Assembly (NCBI RefSeq): GCF_003231305.1
Contig: NZ_QKVM01000012.1
Coordinates: 1 to 64,000 of the forward strand
Direction: 5' to 3'
DNA: 64,000 nucleotides
DNA from: Pseudomonas sichuanensis
Lineage (GTDB): Bacteria > Pseudomonadota > Gammaproteobacteria > Pseudomonadales > Pseudomonadaceae
Position numbers and translations under genes: made by a program. The notes below the pieces were generated by a model. It was not told the DNA's origin. It saw only the letters and a program-made list of their open reading frames with translations, and ran no database searches. This document shows, piece by piece, positions 13,526 through 22,804 of the stretch. How positions within the stretch are numbered: position 1 is the first letter of the stretch; the number at the start of each line of letters is the position of its first letter.

Positions 13526-15007
13526 ATGCAAACTCTCGCCGTTTCGGACGTGGTGAGCGTCCAGATCGTCATGTCTCCAAAGGCGGCCGCAACCCGTGAC
13601 TTCGGCGCGCTGCTGATCCTGGGCGCCTCCCCGGTGGTGGACGTCACTGAACGAATTCGCCAGTACTCGAACCTGGATGGTGTAGTGTCGGACTTCGGCA
13701 ATACCGCGCCAGAGTACCTGGCTGCCAACCTGTACTACAGTCAGTCGCCTCAGCCAGAGACCCTGTTCGTGGGGCGCTGGGCCAAGACAGCAACTGCCGC
13801 GCTACTGAAGGGCGGCGCGCTTTCCGCCGATCAGCAGGAACTGGACAACTTCACCGCGGTGACTGCCGGCGGCATGAAAATCACCATCGACGGCACCGTC
13901 AAGGCCCTGAGCGCCGTTGATCTGTCGGCAGTGACCAACCTGAACGGTGTGGCTTCGGCGGTAACGGCGAAGCTTGGCGCCTCTGGATCTTGCGTCTGGA
14001 ATGCCTCCTTCAGTCGTTTCGAGATCACCAGCGCAACCACTGGCATCACTTCGACCATCACCTATGCAGAAGCCCCGACGTCGGGTACCGATATCTCTGC
14101 ACTGCTGGGCCTCGTCACTGGGGTGGCTTCGGTCCCGGTTGATGGTGTTGCCGCCGAGTCCTTGCTTGACGCCGTGACAGCCTTGGCCGGCATGTCCAAT
14201 GCCTGGTACGGGCTGCAGGTGGCGGATGCATCGATTCCTGCTGACGATGTGCTGGCTGTCGCGGCCTTCATCGAAGGGTCTGGCCAGTCTCGAATCTTCG
14301 GTTACACCACGCAGAACCCGCAGGCCCTGGACGGTTCGATCACCACTGATATCGCGTCGAAGCTCAAGGCCGCCAACTACAAGCGCACCTTTACCCAGTT
14401 CTCCAGCTCCAGCCCCTATGCCACGGCTTCGATCTTTGGCCGCGCCTTCACCGTTAACTTCCAGGGCAACAACACCACTATTACCCTGAAGTTCAAGCAG
14501 GAACCGGGTGTTGTTGCAGAAAGCCTGAACACAACGCAGGCGGCGGCGCTGAAGGCGAAGAACTGCAACGTCTTCGTCAACTACGACAACGATACCGCCA
14601 TCATCCAGGAAGGTGTGATGGCCAACGGGTACTTCTTCGATGAGGTACACGGTCTTGACTGGCTGCAGAACGATGTGCAAACCGCAGTGTGGAACGTTCT
14701 GTATACGAGCCCCACAAAGACTCCGCAAACGGATGGCGGCATGAACAGGCTCGTCACCACGGTAAACAGCAGGCATGAACAGGGGGTCGCAAACGGACTC
14801 ATCGCTCCAGGTCAATGGAATGGCCCTTCATTTGGCGCATTGACCACTGGCCAGTTCCTTTCCACTGGCTACTACACCTATGCGCCTCCAGTGGCCTCTC
14901 AGTCCCAGGCGGACCGTGAGGCACGCAAGTCCACCGTGCTTCAGTCAGCGGTAAAGCTGGCCGGCGCTGTCCATTTCGCCGACGTCATCATCAACGTCAA
15001 CCGCTGA
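13526..15007 (+). CDS. Tail sheath protein (DUF3383)
   Basis: The 493-residue protein matches the DUF3383 sheath family. The N terminus contains [19 protein letters not shown], the middle is threonine- and alanine-rich, and the C terminus has [31 protein letters not shown]. It should polymerise around the tube and contract on firing. It is preceded by CGGAG and followed 16 bases later by the tube gene, as in other contractile tails. Length is usual for the family, so the sheath looks intact. Confidence 0.88.
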   Translation: MQTLAVSDVVSVQIVMSPKAAATRDFGALLILGASPVVDVTERIRQYSNLDGVVSDFGNTAPEYLAANLYYSQSPQPETLFVGRWAKTATAALLKGGALSADQQELDNFTAVTAGGMKITIDGTVKALSAVDLSAVTNLNGVASAVTAKLGASGSCVWNASFSRFEITSATTGITSTITYAEAPTSGTDISALLGLVTGVASVPVDGVAAESLLDAVTALAGMSNAWYGLQVADASIPADDVLAVAAFIEGSGQSRIFGYTTQNPQALDGSITTDIASKLKAANYKRTFTQFSSSSPYATASIFGRAFTVNFQGNNTTITLKFKQEPGVVAESLNTTQAAALKAKNCNVFVNYDNDTAIIQEGVMANGYFFDEVHGLDWLQNDVQTAVWNVLYTSPTKTPQTDGGMNRLVTTVNSRHEQGVANGLIAPGQWNGPSFGALTTGQFLSTGYYTYAPPVASQSQADREARKSTVLQSAVKLAGAVHFADVIINVNR

Positions 15008-15023
15008 TCGGAGCTGATCACCC

Positions 15024-15464
15024 ATGGCAACCTATTCGTTCCTCGATGTAAACGCCACGCTGGTGGGCGCCGGGGCCGTGCTCGACCTGGGCTCCGGTTC
15101 TGCGAACTCTGAAGAAGGCATTTCGATAGTCGCTGCCGGCGACAAGAACACCATGACCATCGGCGCAGACGGCGAGGGCATGCATTCGCTGCACGCCGAC
15201 AAGTCCGGGCAGGTCACCATTCGCTTCCTGAAGACCTCTCCGAAGAATGCCCAGCTGATGGCGCTGTACGATGCCCAGTCGCTGAGCTCCTCGCTGTGGG
15301 GGCAAAACCTGATCACCATCACCAACTCGTCGAGTGGCGACACCACGGTAGCTCGGTCCTGCGCGTTCAAGAAACGCCCTGACCTGAACTACCGAAAAGA
15401 TGGCGACATCGTCGAATGGGTATTCGACGCAGTGAAAATCGACGGACTCCTGGGGACCTACTGA
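15024..15464 (+). CDS. Tail tube protein (DUF3277)
   Basis: The 146-residue protein resembles the DUF3277 tube family. It starts MATYSFLDVNATLVG and has glycine-rich beta-strand segments (GAVLDLGSGSANSEEGIS and TMTIGADGEGMHSLHADKSG), ending IVEWVFDAVKIDGLLGTY. It stacks in rings inside the sheath to form the channel. The stop overlaps the start of the next gene (TGATG), so chaperone and tube are co-translated. Confidence 0.85.
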   Translation: MATYSFLDVNATLVGAGAVLDLGSGSANSEEGISIVAAGDKNTMTIGADGEGMHSLHADKSGQVTIRFLKTSPKNAQLMALYDAQSLSSSLWGQNLITITNSSSGDTTVARSCAFKKRPDLNYRKDGDIVEWVFDAVKIDGLLGTY

Positions 15465-15901
15465 TGAGCGAGTTCCAGCTGGGTGACAACACCTATCGCA
15501 TCAGCAAGCTGAGCGTCTTCAACCAATGGCACCTGTCCCGCAAGGTGGCGCCGATCATCCCGACACTGATTCCGGTGTTCGTTAAGCTGCAGCAGGCCAG
15601 CGGCGTCAGCCCGCTGAGCGGTGATCTTGCCGGGATGGCCGAGTTGATCACGCCGTTCGCGGACGGGATCGCCAACATGGACAACGAATCGTCCGAGTTC
15701 ATCCTGAGTACCTGCCTGTCGGTCGTGCAGCGTAAGCAGGGCGATGCATGGGTGCCGATCTGGAGCAACAAAGGGGCGGTGTGCATGTTTGATGACATCG
15801 ACCTAGGCTCGATGATTCAGCTCTGCTTCAGGGTCATCAAGGAGTCGCTCGGCCCTTTTTTCAGCGGGATGCTTACCGGCCAGAGCACGCCCCAGGACTG
15901 A
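15464..15901 (+). CDS. Tail assembly chaperone, short form (G-like)
   Basis: The 145-residue protein begins MSEFQLGDNTYRISKLSVFNQW and lies between tube and tape measure, the position of the G/GT chaperone pair. It coats the tape measure during tail assembly and is absent from the mature particle. The frame contains the slippery TTTTTTC near its end (15856-15862). Its start overlaps the tube stop. This family is poorly conserved in sequence, so the call rests on position and the frameshift arrangement. Confidence 0.8.
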   Translation: MSEFQLGDNTYRISKLSVFNQWHLSRKVAPIIPTLIPVFVKLQQASGVSPLSGDLAGMAELITPFADGIANMDNESSEFILSTCLSVVQRKQGDAWVPIWSNKGAVCMFDDIDLGSMIQLCFRVIKESLGPFFSGMLTGQSTPQD

Positions 15902-16095
15902 CCGTCGAACTGGATAAGTTGCCCGGCGGGGAGGATTGGATTCTGCTGCCGGTACTGGAGGGCCTGTGCCGGTATGAATCGCTGCTGGATGGCACCCTTG
16001 ACCTGGCCGACATCGCCAAGATGAACGACGCGCTGCTGGTGCGCGCTGAAAACAAAGAGCGCATGCGCCTCGCCGCGGAGAGTCAGAATGGCTGA
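15464..16095 (+). CDS. Tail assembly chaperone, frameshifted long form (GT-like)
   Basis: A -1 shift at T-TTT-TTC (15856-15862) joins the chaperone to a second frame that stays open to 16095. This adds a segment containing VELDKLPGGEDWILLPVLEG and LADIAKMNDALLVRAENKER, for a product of about 210 residues. The second frame has no convincing start of its own and overlaps the tape measure start, just as the T domain does in lambda-like phages. The extension should recruit tube subunits to the tape measure. The frameshift is inferred from sequence. Confidence 0.75.
15856..15862 (+). promoter_or_regulatory. -1 frameshift slippery heptamer
   Basis: The codons CCT TTT TTC give the canonical X-XXY-YYZ heptamer T-TTT-TTC in the zero frame, 36 bases before the zero-frame stop codon. 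Slipping back one base enters the open frame up to 16095. Confidence 0.75.
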
Positions 16096-17740
16096 TCAGG
16101 ACGTCATGAAGGAGTTCCTAGTCTCCCTTGGGTTCAAGGTGGACAAGACGGGGATGAAGTCCTTCACCGATGGGGTCGACGGCGCTACCAAGACGGTGAA
16201 GAACCTCGTCACGGCGATAACCGGGGCCTCCCTGGCGGTAGCCGCTGGTGTTTCTGCCTTCGCCTCAAACCTTGAAGGCCTGTATTTCGCAGCCCAGCGC
16301 GTTGGTGCATCGGCAACCAGCATCAAGTCGGCCGAATATGCGGCGCGTGACCTTGGCGCATCGGCGGCTGAGGCGCGTGGCTCGCTTGAATCCATGGCGC
16401 GCTTCCTTCGGGACAACCCTGGTGGCGAGAGCTTCCTCAAGGGGATCGGTGTACAGACGCGCGACGCCAATGGCAACTTGCGCGATACGGCTGACCTGAT
16501 GGTTGACCTGGGCAACCGCCTGCGCAGCATGCCTTGGTACCAGGCCAAACAGTACGCCGGCATCCTGGGCATCGACGACAACACGCTACGCGCGATCATC
16601 AGCGGAGACTTCGGCAGGAAGCTTGAGGAGAATCGCAAGCACCTGGCAGGCAGTGGGCTTGACCAGGCCACCAAGGACGCCCATGCGTTCATGGAGGCGC
16701 TACGCGGGATACTGATCCAGTTCGAAGGTTTCACCGTCAGGGTACAGGCGTCTTTGATGAAGACGCTAGGTCCTGAACTGCAGCGGTTTTCGGAGTGGTT
16801 CGAAAAGAACTCGCCGATGATCGCTGATCGCCTCGCTGAAATCGTTGCGAAGCTGCTCGACCTTGCGGAGCAGGCTGGGCCTTACCTGCAGCAGATCTGG
16901 AAGTTCTTTGTCGACTTGGATACCGCAACGGACGGGTGGAGCACTCGACTGCTAGTGCTTATCGGCTTGCTGAACACCATTGGGGCGCTTGGGGTGGTGG
17001 CGGGCATCTCCAATCTGGCCGCTGCGTTCTTGAGGCTTGGATCGGCCATAGGCGGAGCAGGCGCAGCTGCATCTGGCGCTGGAGCTGTAGCGCTTGGCAC
17101 GCTCGCCACTGGGCTTGGCGCAGCGCTTTACTCGTCCTCCCTCAATGAGGGCGAAGACGATCTTGTCCATCAGCGCAAGCTTGCCGAAGACAGGGCCTCC
17201 GGCGAGATCCCTGGCGGCACCGACATGGCCTACCGCATCATCCAGTTCTTCACGGGTCTTGGATGGACGGAAGATCAGGCTGTAGGGATCACCGCGAACC
17301 TGTCAGCAGAGAGCGGTTTCAATCCAACCGCGGTTGGCGATGGCGGGAAGGCCTATGGTGTTGCCCAGTGGCATCCGGACCGCCAGGCAAACTTCAAGCA
17401 GTGGTCAGGCAAGGACATCCGCCAGGCCACCTTGGAAGATCAACTTGGATTTGTGCACTACGAACTGACCCAGGGAGCCGAAGTGGCCGCTGGAAAGCTT
17501 CTGCGCGCTGCGGACAATGCAAGGGATGCGGGTGCCGTGGTATCGCGCTATTACGAGCGCCCGGCGAAGGCCGATGCAGAAGCCGCCGCCCGCGGTAGTG
17601 CGGCAGCACAGCTTTCGCAAAGCAACACCATCAACGTCTACGGGGCAACCGACCCTAACGCTACTGCAAGCGCCGTCGGCGGCGCGCAAAAGCAGGTCAA
17701 TCAGGACCTGGTGCGAAACCTCAGCAATCCGGTGAACTGA
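16088..17740 (+). CDS. Tape measure protein with lysozyme domain
   Basis: The 550-residue protein starts MADQDVMKEFLVSLGFKVDKTGMKSF, a usual tape-measure start, and has helical and hydrophobic segments (TNLVTAITGASLAVAAG-like near 45 and a glycine-rich span near 285-345). Residues about 378-495 form a phage tail lysozyme domain: MAYRIIQFFTGLGWTEDQAV, ANLSAESGFNPTA with the probable catalytic Glu, and YGVAQWHPDRQANF. It sets tail length and likely opens peptidoglycan at the target cell. At 550 residues it would specify a fairly short tail. Confidence 0.88.
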   Translation: MADQDVMKEFLVSLGFKVDKTGMKSFTDGVDGATKTVKNLVTAITGASLAVAAGVSAFASNLEGLYFAAQRVGASATSIKSAEYAARDLGASAAEARGSLESMARFLRDNPGGESFLKGIGVQTRDANGNLRDTADLMVDLGNRLRSMPWYQAKQYAGILGIDDNTLRAIISGDFGRKLEENRKHLAGSGLDQATKDAHAFMEALRGILIQFEGFTVRVQASLMKTLGPELQRFSEWFEKNSPMIADRLAEIVAKLLDLAEQAGPYLQQIWKFFVDLDTATDGWSTRLLVLIGLLNTIGALGVVAGISNLAAAFLRLGSAIGGAGAAASGAGAVALGTLATGLGAALYSSSLNEGEDDLVHQRKLAEDRASGEIPGGTDMAYRIIQFFTGLGWTEDQAVGITANLSAESGFNPTAVGDGGKAYGVAQWHPDRQANFKQWSGKDIRQATLEDQLGFVHYELTQGAEVAAGKLLRAADNARDAGAVVSRYYERPAKADAEAAARGSAAAQLSQSNTINVYGATDPNATASAVGGAQKQVNQDLVRNLSNPVN

Positions 17741-17741
17741 C

Positions 17742-18332
17742 ATGCCCAACTTTGCAGGCTTCATCACGATCGATCCGAAAAGGTCGATCGCCAGCATCGA
17801 GGCGCATGTCACGCTGGAGGAAGTCGGTACCGACGAGCTACAGATCACCGACCATCCGGTAGAGCGCGGCGCCGAGATCACCGACCATGCCTACAAGAAA
17901 AACCCTGAGGTCGTCATCCGGTGTGGCTGGAGCAATGCCAGCCTGGCCGGCGTGATCGACGGCGTGAAGGGGCTCTTCTCGGCTATCACCGGCGGAGATG
18001 CTTTCGGCTCGGACTACGTATCAGGCGTCTACAACCAGTTGCTGGCGCTGCAGCAGTCACGAATTCCGTTCGATGTCTCGACTGGGAAGCGTGTCTACAC
18101 CAACATGTTGATGCGCAGCCTCACGCAAACTACTGACCCCACCAGCGAGTACACGCTGATGGTGACGGCCGTGTTTCGACAGGTGCTGATCGTCAGCACG
18201 GCCGCGACCACGTTACCACCGCGCGATGATCAGGCATCGCCGGCCGACACTGCCGAGGTGGAGAACGCTGGTGACAAGCAGGTTGCTCAGGCCTTTCCGG
18301 CGCCGGGCGGCTGGCAACCACCTAACGGGTGA
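17742..18332 (+). CDS. Dit-like baseplate hub protein
   Basis: The 196-residue protein starts MPNFAGFITIDPKRSIASIEA and matches the Dit-like hub proteins that follow the tape measure in tails of this type; it has TDHPVERGAEITDHAYKKNP and the conserved YTLMVTAVFRQVLIV toward the end. The C-terminal 35 residues are low complexity. It should connect the tube to the baseplate. One base separates its start from the tape measure stop. Confidence 0.78.
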   Translation: MPNFAGFITIDPKRSIASIEAHVTLEEVGTDELQITDHPVERGAEITDHAYKKNPEVVIRCGWSNASLAGVIDGVKGLFSAITGGDAFGSDYVSGVYNQLLALQQSRIPFDVSTGKRVYTNMLMRSLTQTTDPTSEYTLMVTAVFRQVLIVSTAATTLPPRDDQASPADTAEVENAGDKQVAQAFPAPGGWQPPNG

Positions 18333-18335
18333 TCA

Positions 18336-18650
18336 ATGGCCAACTTCGAAATCCCGCTGACGCCATCGCCTCAGCGTTTCAGCATCACGCTATCCGGCGT
18401 GCAGCACCGTATTGACGTGATCTGGCGCAATGCCGAGCAGGCCGGATGGGTGGTCGACATCTCGGACGCCAACGGCAACCCGATCATCCAGGGAATCCCC
18501 CTGGTGACCGGCACCAACCTGCTCGAGCAGTACGACTACCTAGGCCTAGGCGGTGTGCTCTGGTGCCAGACCACTGATGATCCGGATGCGGTGCCGACCT
18601 TCGACAACCTCGGGGTCGGCTCGCACCTGTACTGGTGGGTCAGTACTTGA
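18336..18650 (+). CDS. Baseplate plug-like protein
   Basis: The 104-residue protein has the family segment FEIPLTPSPQRFSITLSGVQ and later WRNAEQAGWVVDISDANG, resembling the phage baseplate plug family (DUF6983-like). It is predicted to be beta-rich. It starts three bases after the hub gene. Its last ten bases overlap the end of a convergent inserted gene on the other strand, so the insertion did not obviously damage it. Confidence 0.75.
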   Translation: MANFEIPLTPSPQRFSITLSGVQHRIDVIWRNAEQAGWVVDISDANGNPIIQGIPLVTGTNLLEQYDYLGLGGVLWCQTTDDPDAVPTFDNLGVGSHLYWWVST

Positions 18651-19182
18651 ACTTGAAGGAACTGTTGCTCTTCTTGGCTTCAGCCTCTTGCTGTAGGCAG
18701 CCATAGAGGATCATGTAGGAGCCACCCTCCTGGGTAAGCGCGACAGTAGTGCAGTGCTTCTGCGTTGCGTCAGGGATATCTGCCCATTTTCTCTTTACGG
18801 CGTTATAGCTTTCTTGCTCAGACTTTAGGCAGCCGTTCTTGATCAGCTCGGAAGGCGCACCGGTAACAGCGCCAACTCGATCGCAATGGATTTCCGGGTC
18901 GAATTTAGGGGGAATGGTACTCGAACATGGTCGCCATTCTTTGTTGGCCTGGATCTGATAATCACCTCCATAGCACCAGCCTCGGCTGTTGATTTCAGAA
19001 ATGACCTTGTCCCTGGCATCACAGGCATCCAAGGTCTCCTTTTTGTCACCAGATCCACCTCTGCACTGGTCATTCAGTTGGTCAGACTTCTCGATTAATG
19101 GCTGTATCGCGTCTCCCACGTACCGCGGGGATGCAGAAGCCAACAGGGGAAAGATGGCAAGCGTGATGAGCAGTAACCGCAT
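18640..19182 (-). CDS. Secreted moron protein 1 in the tail operon
   Basis: The 180-residue protein lies opposite to all flanking tail genes. A signal peptide (MRLLLITLAIFPLLASASP) precedes a cysteine-rich domain with about nine cysteines (for example LNDQCRGG, TLDACDAR and GWCYGGDY). I chose ATG 19182, where the hydrophobic signal begins. It can be expressed only from its own promoter, so it fits a lysogenic-conversion gene acting in the host periplasm. No family is recognised. Confidence 0.7.
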   Translation of the reverse strand: MRLLLITLAIFPLLASASPRYVGDAIQPLIEKSDQLNDQCRGGSGDKKETLDACDARDKVISEINSRGWCYGGDYQIQANKEWRPCSSTIPPKFDPEIHCDRVGAVTGAPSELIKNGCLKSEQESYNAVKRKWADIPDATQKHCTTVALTQEGGSYMILYGCLQQEAEAKKSNSSFKFKY

Positions 19183-19209
19183 TGGTCGATTCCATTTCGA
19201 GAGATTGGA

Positions 19210-20187
19210 ATGAGCGTACCCCAATACCTGCGCAAGATCAGCCTCAAGATCGGAAACGACTCCGAGGCCATAGACCTTTCAGACCTCCGCATTCGATTCG
19301 CTACGCGCCGCGGCGATATCCGTACACCAAATACTGCTGACATTCGGGTCTACAACGTAAGTGCGGCCACGGCCAAGAAGGCCCAGTTAAAGGAGTTCGG
19401 TCGCGTGGTGCTTCAGGCCGGATACGCCGGAAACTACGGCGTGATTTTCGACGGCACCATCAAGCAGGTTCGGCGCGGACGCGAGAGCCAGACCGACACC
19501 TACCTGGACATCACGGCTGCTGACGGCGACAGCGCCTACAACTGGTCAGTGATCAACATGTCACTGGCGGCTGGGTCGACCGCCCAGGACCACCTGAAGG
19601 CGGCCGTGCAGGCCATGGAGGGGCGTGGTGTGACTATGGGTGATAGCGGCCCGCTGTCGACCAACAAGCTCCCGCGCGGCAAGGTTATGTTCGGTCTGAC
19701 CCGGGACGTAATGGACAACCTTGGGCGCACCCAGGACGTCAGTTGGAGCATACAAGATGGCAAGCTAACGCTGATTCCCAACACGGCCTATCTGCCCGGC
19801 GATGCAGTTGTGGTGAATTATCAGACTGGAATGGTCGGGCTTCCTGAGCAAACCCAGAACGGCGTAAGCGTTCGCATGCTATTGAACCCAAGCGTGAAGA
19901 TCGGCCGCTTGCTGAAAATAGACAATGCGAGCATTCAGCAGTACCGATATGACCCCAACCCGCTGGAAGAAGCTCAGGTGATGAGAACAAAAGTCCAGAA
20001 CGACCTGAACGCAGATGGACTGTACAAGGTACTGATCGCTGATAGCTTTGGTGATACTCGCGGTAACGAGTGGTATACCGATGTAATCTGCATATCGGTT
20101 GACGCAACAATCCTCAACCCTGCGCTCATAAACAGTAATACGCCTGGCGCCATCGGAGATCCAGGGCCAGTCAAGCCATATGGTTAA
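19210..20187 (+). CDS. Baseplate hub protein (gpD/gp27-like)
   Basis: The 325-residue protein begins VPQYLRKISLKIGNDSEAIDLS and has the pattern DIRVYNVSAATAKKA, GVIFDGTIKQVRRGRESQTDTYLDITAADGD in consecutive segments and a beta-rich C terminus, as in gpD-type hubs that hold the spike. It follows the inserted secreted gene and its last four bases overlap the second inserted gene. It should form the trimeric hub on which the spike sits. Confidence 0.75.
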   Translation: MSVPQYLRKISLKIGNDSEAIDLSDLRIRFATRRGDIRTPNTADIRVYNVSAATAKKAQLKEFGRVVLQAGYAGNYGVIFDGTIKQVRRGRESQTDTYLDITAADGDSAYNWSVINMSLAAGSTAQDHLKAAVQAMEGRGVTMGDSGPLSTNKLPRGKVMFGLTRDVMDNLGRTQDVSWSIQDGKLTLIPNTAYLPGDAVVVNYQTGMVGLPEQTQNGVSVRMLLNPSVKIGRLLKIDNASIQQYRYDPNPLEEAQVMRTKVQNDLNADGLYKVLIADSFGDTRGNEWYTDVICISVDATILNPALINSNTPGAIGDPGPVKPYG

Positions 20188-20558
20188 GGTTTGCGCTTGT
20201 AAATTGACTTTGTAACGACGCCGTTGCCGTTCTTGTCAATCGTGGTTGTTACGTAAGCGTTCTCATAGCCCGTTCGAGTGGCGCCGTCTTCGAAGACAAT
20301 TACCAGGCCTCCGCCAAGAAGCCTTCCCCAGCAAGCTCTCATCTGAATCGCGATCGACTTCGTGCTGTACTCGCGCATGTCTTTCGCATTGATGATGGGA
20401 AGATTGCATGCGCGTTCCTCATATAGAACTTGGTTGACAGCGCGAGCATCAAACCGGTCACCTACGTACTTGTGCCCATCGCCAGGCTCTACCAAGACCG
20501 TTTCTGCCATAGCCGGTCCTACAGCTATCAAGAACGCGGCAGCCAACATCCTCATCAT
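20184..20558 (-). CDS. Secreted moron protein 2 in the tail operon
   Basis: The 124-residue protein is opposite to the tail genes. It starts at ATG 20558 with AAGGAG seven bases upstream. The signal peptide (MMRMLAAAFLIAVGPAMAE) is followed by a domain with VEPGDGHKYVGDRFDARAVN and two cysteines; the end reads KNGNGVVTKSIYKRKP. Like the gene at 18640-19182 it sits alone between two tail genes and overlaps one by four bases. The family is unknown. Confidence 0.7.
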   Translation of the reverse strand: MMRMLAAAFLIAVGPAMAETVLVEPGDGHKYVGDRFDARAVNQVLYEERACNLPIINAKDMREYSTKSIAIQMRACWGRLLGGGLVIVFEDGATRTGYENAYVTTTIDKNGNGVVTKSIYKRKP

Positions 20559-20569
20559 GGTGAATCTCC

Positions 20570-21274
20570 TTGAACGTAAACGAGAGGCTCGACGACCCGC
20601 TGACTCCGGTGCTGGTCGCGCAGCGTTCTGCCCAGTCGAAATTGTGGACCTCATTGCCTGGGATTATCCAGTCATTCGATCCGGTGGCAATGACCTGTGT
20701 GGTGCAGCCGGCGATTCAGGCGTTCGTGACGACCGATGACGGGGCTATGGTGCTGACGTCACTACCCCTGCTACTCGACTGCCCAGTGCAGTTTCCCGCC
20801 GGCGGCGGGTGCACGCTGACCTTCCCAGTCAAGCCGAACGACGAGTGCCTGGTGGTATTCGCTTCTCGCTGCATCGATTCCTGGTGGCAGTCCGGAGGCG
20901 TCCAGGCCCAGGCCGAGTTGCGGATGCATGACCTGTCTGACGGATTCGCGCTGCTGGGGTTCAGGTCTCAGCCGCGGGTGATCGGCGGCGTCAGTCAGCA
21001 GGCCGTTCAGCTGCGCAGCGACGACGGGCAGGCCTTCATCGAGGTGAACCCGACATCTCACGCCATCAATGCCACCACCATCGGCGCCATGACTGCCAGT
21101 GCAGAAGGCGGTATGACGCTCACGGCACCGTTGGTGACCATCAATGGGAATGTCCAGGTGAATGGGCGTGTCGACACGACCGAAGACGTCAAGGCCGGCG
21201 ACATCAGCCTGCAGGCCCACAGGACCAGCGGTGTGATACCTGGTCCAGGAACGAGCGGGGTGCCAGTCGTATGA
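20570..21274 (+). CDS. Baseplate spike protein (Gp138/gpV-like)
   Basis: The product is about 234 residues, with an N-terminal OB-like domain (SLPGIIQSFDPVAMTCVVQPAI, then LLLDCPVQFPAGGGCTLTFPV) of the Gp138/gpV type and a C-terminal beta-helical part with repeated TI-NG-V segments, ending SGVIPGPGTSGVPVV. It forms the trimeric membrane-piercing tip. The start is TTG 20570, with GGTGA-like pairing close to the inserted gene; the exact start is uncertain. It overlaps the next gene by four bases. Confidence 0.8.
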   Translation: MNVNERLDDPLTPVLVAQRSAQSKLWTSLPGIIQSFDPVAMTCVVQPAIQAFVTTDDGAMVLTSLPLLLDCPVQFPAGGGCTLTFPVKPNDECLVVFASRCIDSWWQSGGVQAQAELRMHDLSDGFALLGFRSQPRVIGGVSQQAVQLRSDDGQAFIEVNPTSHAINATTIGAMTASAEGGMTLTAPLVTINGNVQVNGRVDTTEDVKAGDISLQAHRTSGVIPGPGTSGVPVV

Positions 21275-21624
21275 GGTATCGGAAACTCGACGCCAACGGC
21301 GATTACACGTTCGGCAACCAACAAGTCGACTTCTATCGAAACTCGCCCGAAGTAGTGGCCCAGGCCGTGCAGACACGGCTTCAGTTGAACAAAGGCGAGT
21401 GGTTTCTTGATGTCGCCGACGGAATGCCGTGGTCGACCGAAGTGCTCGGCGAGCGAACGGTGGCCACCCGCGACGCCGCCGTGAAGAAGCGCATTCTGGG
21501 AACGAATGGCGTTATCCAGATCGACACCTACACCAGTTCGTTCGCTGCGGATACCAGGCGTTTCACTGTGTCCGCCACGATCACCACGGCCTACGGCCAG
21601 ACCACCATCAGCGAGACACTGTAA
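21271..21624 (+). CDS. Baseplate wedge protein (gpW/gp25-like)
   Basis: The 117-residue protein reads MRYRKLDANGDYTFGNQQVD and then VVAQAVQTRLQLNKGEWFLD, the usual pattern of gp25/gpW-like proteins that nucleate the sheath at the baseplate. It sits between spike and gpJ-like genes, the normal order. It overlaps the spike gene by four bases and is followed directly by the gpJ-like gene. Intact by length. Confidence 0.8.
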   Translation: MRYRKLDANGDYTFGNQQVDFYRNSPEVVAQAVQTRLQLNKGEWFLDVADGMPWSTEVLGERTVATRDAAVKKRILGTNGVIQIDTYTSSFAADTRRFTVSATITTAYGQTTISETL

Positions 21625-22803
21625 ATGGCCTCGTCCACCGCTCCGATCATCACCGAAAATGGCATCTCGGCGCCGACCTACGCCGAGGTGCTTGAATTCG
21701 TTAAAGGCCAGTACCGGTCCATCTACGGTGCTGATGTATACCTGGAGAACGACTCCCAGGACGGCCAGTTCATCGGGGTCATTGCGCTGGCCATCAGTGA
21801 CGCCAATGCGGCTGTAATCGCCGCATATAACTCATTCTCGCCAGGCACTGGGCAGGGGGCAGGACTGTCCAGCAACGTGAAGATCAACGGCATCAAGCGC
21901 GCTGCGTCGAGCCATTCTCAGGTTGACGTGGTTTTGGTTGGGCAGGCTGGAACACCAATTACCAACGGTGTTGTAGAAGACCAGGCGGGGAACAAGTGGG
22001 CGCTTCCTCCAAGCGTCCTGATCCCGCCTGAAGGCGAGATAACAGTAACAGCGACCTGCTCGGTAACCGGGGCGATCACGGCATCTGCAGACCAGGTCAA
22101 CAAGATTTCGACGCCGACCAGGGGGTGGCAGTCGGTCAACAACATTGTGTCAGCCTCTCCCGGTGCGCCGGTCGAAACCGACGCAGCGCTTCGAAAGCGC
22201 CAGAAAACGTCAACTGCGCTTCCGTCGCGCACTGTGCTGGAAGGAACTATCGGTGCAGTTGCCAATGTCGCTGGCGTCACTCGCTACGCTGCGGTCGACA
22301 ACGACACAAAGATAACCGATAGCAATGGCGTCCCGGGGAACCACCTGGCGTTGATCGTCGAGGGTGGCGATTCAACCGCTATTGCCCAGGCGGTTGCCAG
22401 CAAAAAGGGACCTGGCGGCGGGACGTTCGGTACCACCTCGGTGACGGTGATCAACGTCTACGGCATGCCGATCACGATCAACTTCTTCCGTCCAACCTAC
22501 CAGGCCATGACTGTTGCTGTGGCGTTAAAGGCTCTTCCGGGGTACACGTCGACCATCGGCGACGAGGTGCAGCAGGCGGTATCGGACTACATCAACCAGG
22601 TGGAGATTGGAGGCGGCCCAAGCGACTCGGTCGAGTGGGCTGACGCTCTGACTGCAGCGAATAGCGTGCCCGGCAGCAACACATTCAAGCTGACCTCGCT
22701 GGTGATCACTGGACCAGGAGGCGCTGGCACGCCTGACGTTCCGCTGGCATTCAACGAAGCCGCCACCTGCACGCCTGCAGATGTCGCGCTGACGGTGACC
22801 TGA
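21625..22803 (+). CDS. Baseplate J-like protein
   Basis: The 392-residue protein has the gpJ-like pattern: N-terminal ISAPTYAEVLEFVKGQYRSIYG, a central VDVVLVGQAGTPITNGVVEDQAG, and ETDAALRKRQKTSTALPSRT around residue 185. It should link wedge and fibre network. Its ATG comes immediately after the stop of the preceding gene. Length is normal for the family. Confidence 0.88.
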   Translation: MASSTAPIITENGISAPTYAEVLEFVKGQYRSIYGADVYLENDSQDGQFIGVIALAISDANAAVIAAYNSFSPGTGQGAGLSSNVKINGIKRAASSHSQVDVVLVGQAGTPITNGVVEDQAGNKWALPPSVLIPPEGEITVTATCSVTGAITASADQVNKISTPTRGWQSVNNIVSASPGAPVETDAALRKRQKTSTALPSRTVLEGTIGAVANVAGVTRYAAVDNDTKITDSNGVPGNHLALIVEGGDSTAIAQAVASKKGPGGGTFGTTSVTVINVYGMPITINFFRPTYQAMTVAVALKALPGYTSTIGDEVQQAVSDYINQVEIGGGPSDSVEWADALTAANSVPGSNTFKLTSLVITGPGGAGTPDVPLAFNEAATCTPADVALTVT

Positions 22804-22804
22804 T

